A stretch of DNA of 13,651 bases from Fervidifonticultor sp964526945 (GTDB lineage: Bacteria > Sysuimicrobiota > Sysuimicrobiia > Sysuimicrobiales > Humicultoraceae), in contig CAZGNA010000065.1 of assembly GCA_964526945.1 (NCBI GenBank), forward strand, positions 1-13,651, read 5' to 3'. Shown in pieces: positions 13,554 to 13,651 of the stretch; position 1 is the first letter of the stretch; every line of letters starts with the position of its first letter. The translations under genes were made by a program, and so were the position numbers. The notes beneath the pieces are model-generated. The model was not told where the DNA came from. It searched no databases and saw nothing but the letters and a program-made list of their open reading frames with translations.

Positions 13554-13651
13554 CGACCGCACCCACCGTCCGGCGGCCCATCCTGCATAAGCGCCGCGCC
13601 CGGTCCGCGCATTCCCGGCGGCCCTCACGCGCCAGCCCCTCGCTGCTAGAC
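13554..13651. other. Window-edge region upstream of the osmoprotectant operon
   Basis: This holds the possible in-frame extension of the first permease to GTG 13628 and an in-frame TAG just beyond it (13647-13649, minus strand). The only AT-rich spot is around 13584-13591. I see no convincing promoter and no other gene. Confidence 0.35.

Noticed and set aside
13609..13620. CATTCCCGG sequence near the window edge resembling half of the 10089-10116 repeat
   Set aside because: Only one half-site is present with no inverted partner, so common regulation is not supported.

Overview
The window is GC-rich (roughly 70 % by eye) bacterial chromosomal DNA, densely packed with genes. It has no rRNA, tRNA, mobile element or CRISPR that I can see. 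Ten complete protein-coding genes are supported: five on the plus strand in the left half and, counting the last-listed permease, seven on the minus strand in the right half, so twelve in total including the two enzyme genes nearest the centre. The species cannot be named from this sequence. High GC, several solute-uptake operons and frequent GTG starts fit soil or sediment lineages such as Rokubacteria-like, Sysuimicrobiota-like, Chloroflexota-like or proteobacterial groups. All three solute-binding proteins lack a lipobox cysteine, which leans towards a cell with a true periplasm (inference).

Left block (286-5794, plus strand): two tandem paralogous family-5 (DppA/OppA-like) solute-binding proteins, both with Tat signals, are followed by a DppB-like and a DppC-like permease. 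This is a peptide/nickel-type ABC importer whose two ATPases are not in the window. The two binding proteins are about two-thirds identical and contain islands of near-identical DNA. The intercistronic spaces hold GC hairpins.

Middle block (5928-10065): a beta-ketoacyl-ACP synthase III-like (FabH family) gene on the plus strand converges on a minus-strand enzyme operon. Their stop codons share one CTAG tetranucleotide. In transcription order the minus-strand genes encode an acyl-CoA dehydrogenase, a zinc-dependent medium-chain dehydrogenase and a short-chain reductase with the Y-x6-K active site of FabL enoyl-ACP reductase. A strong inverted repeat lies just upstream of the acyl-CoA dehydrogenase, and an AT-rich inverted repeat lies at the start of the synthase gene. 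Together these genes suggest a small acyl-chain building or remodelling module with local regulation; the substrate is unknown.

Right block (13553-10267, minus strand): a complete quaternary-amine/osmoprotectant (OpuC/YehZYXW-like) ABC importer in the order permease, binding protein, permease, ATPase. The last two genes overlap by GTGA. The ATPase has a Pro/Ala-rich linker and a single recognisable CBS-like unit at its C-terminus.

No clearly new system is demonstrated. The points most worth checking are the operator-like repeat at 10089-10116, the FabL/FabH convergent pair with its AT-rich control element at 5940-5956, and the tandem Tat-exported binding proteins.
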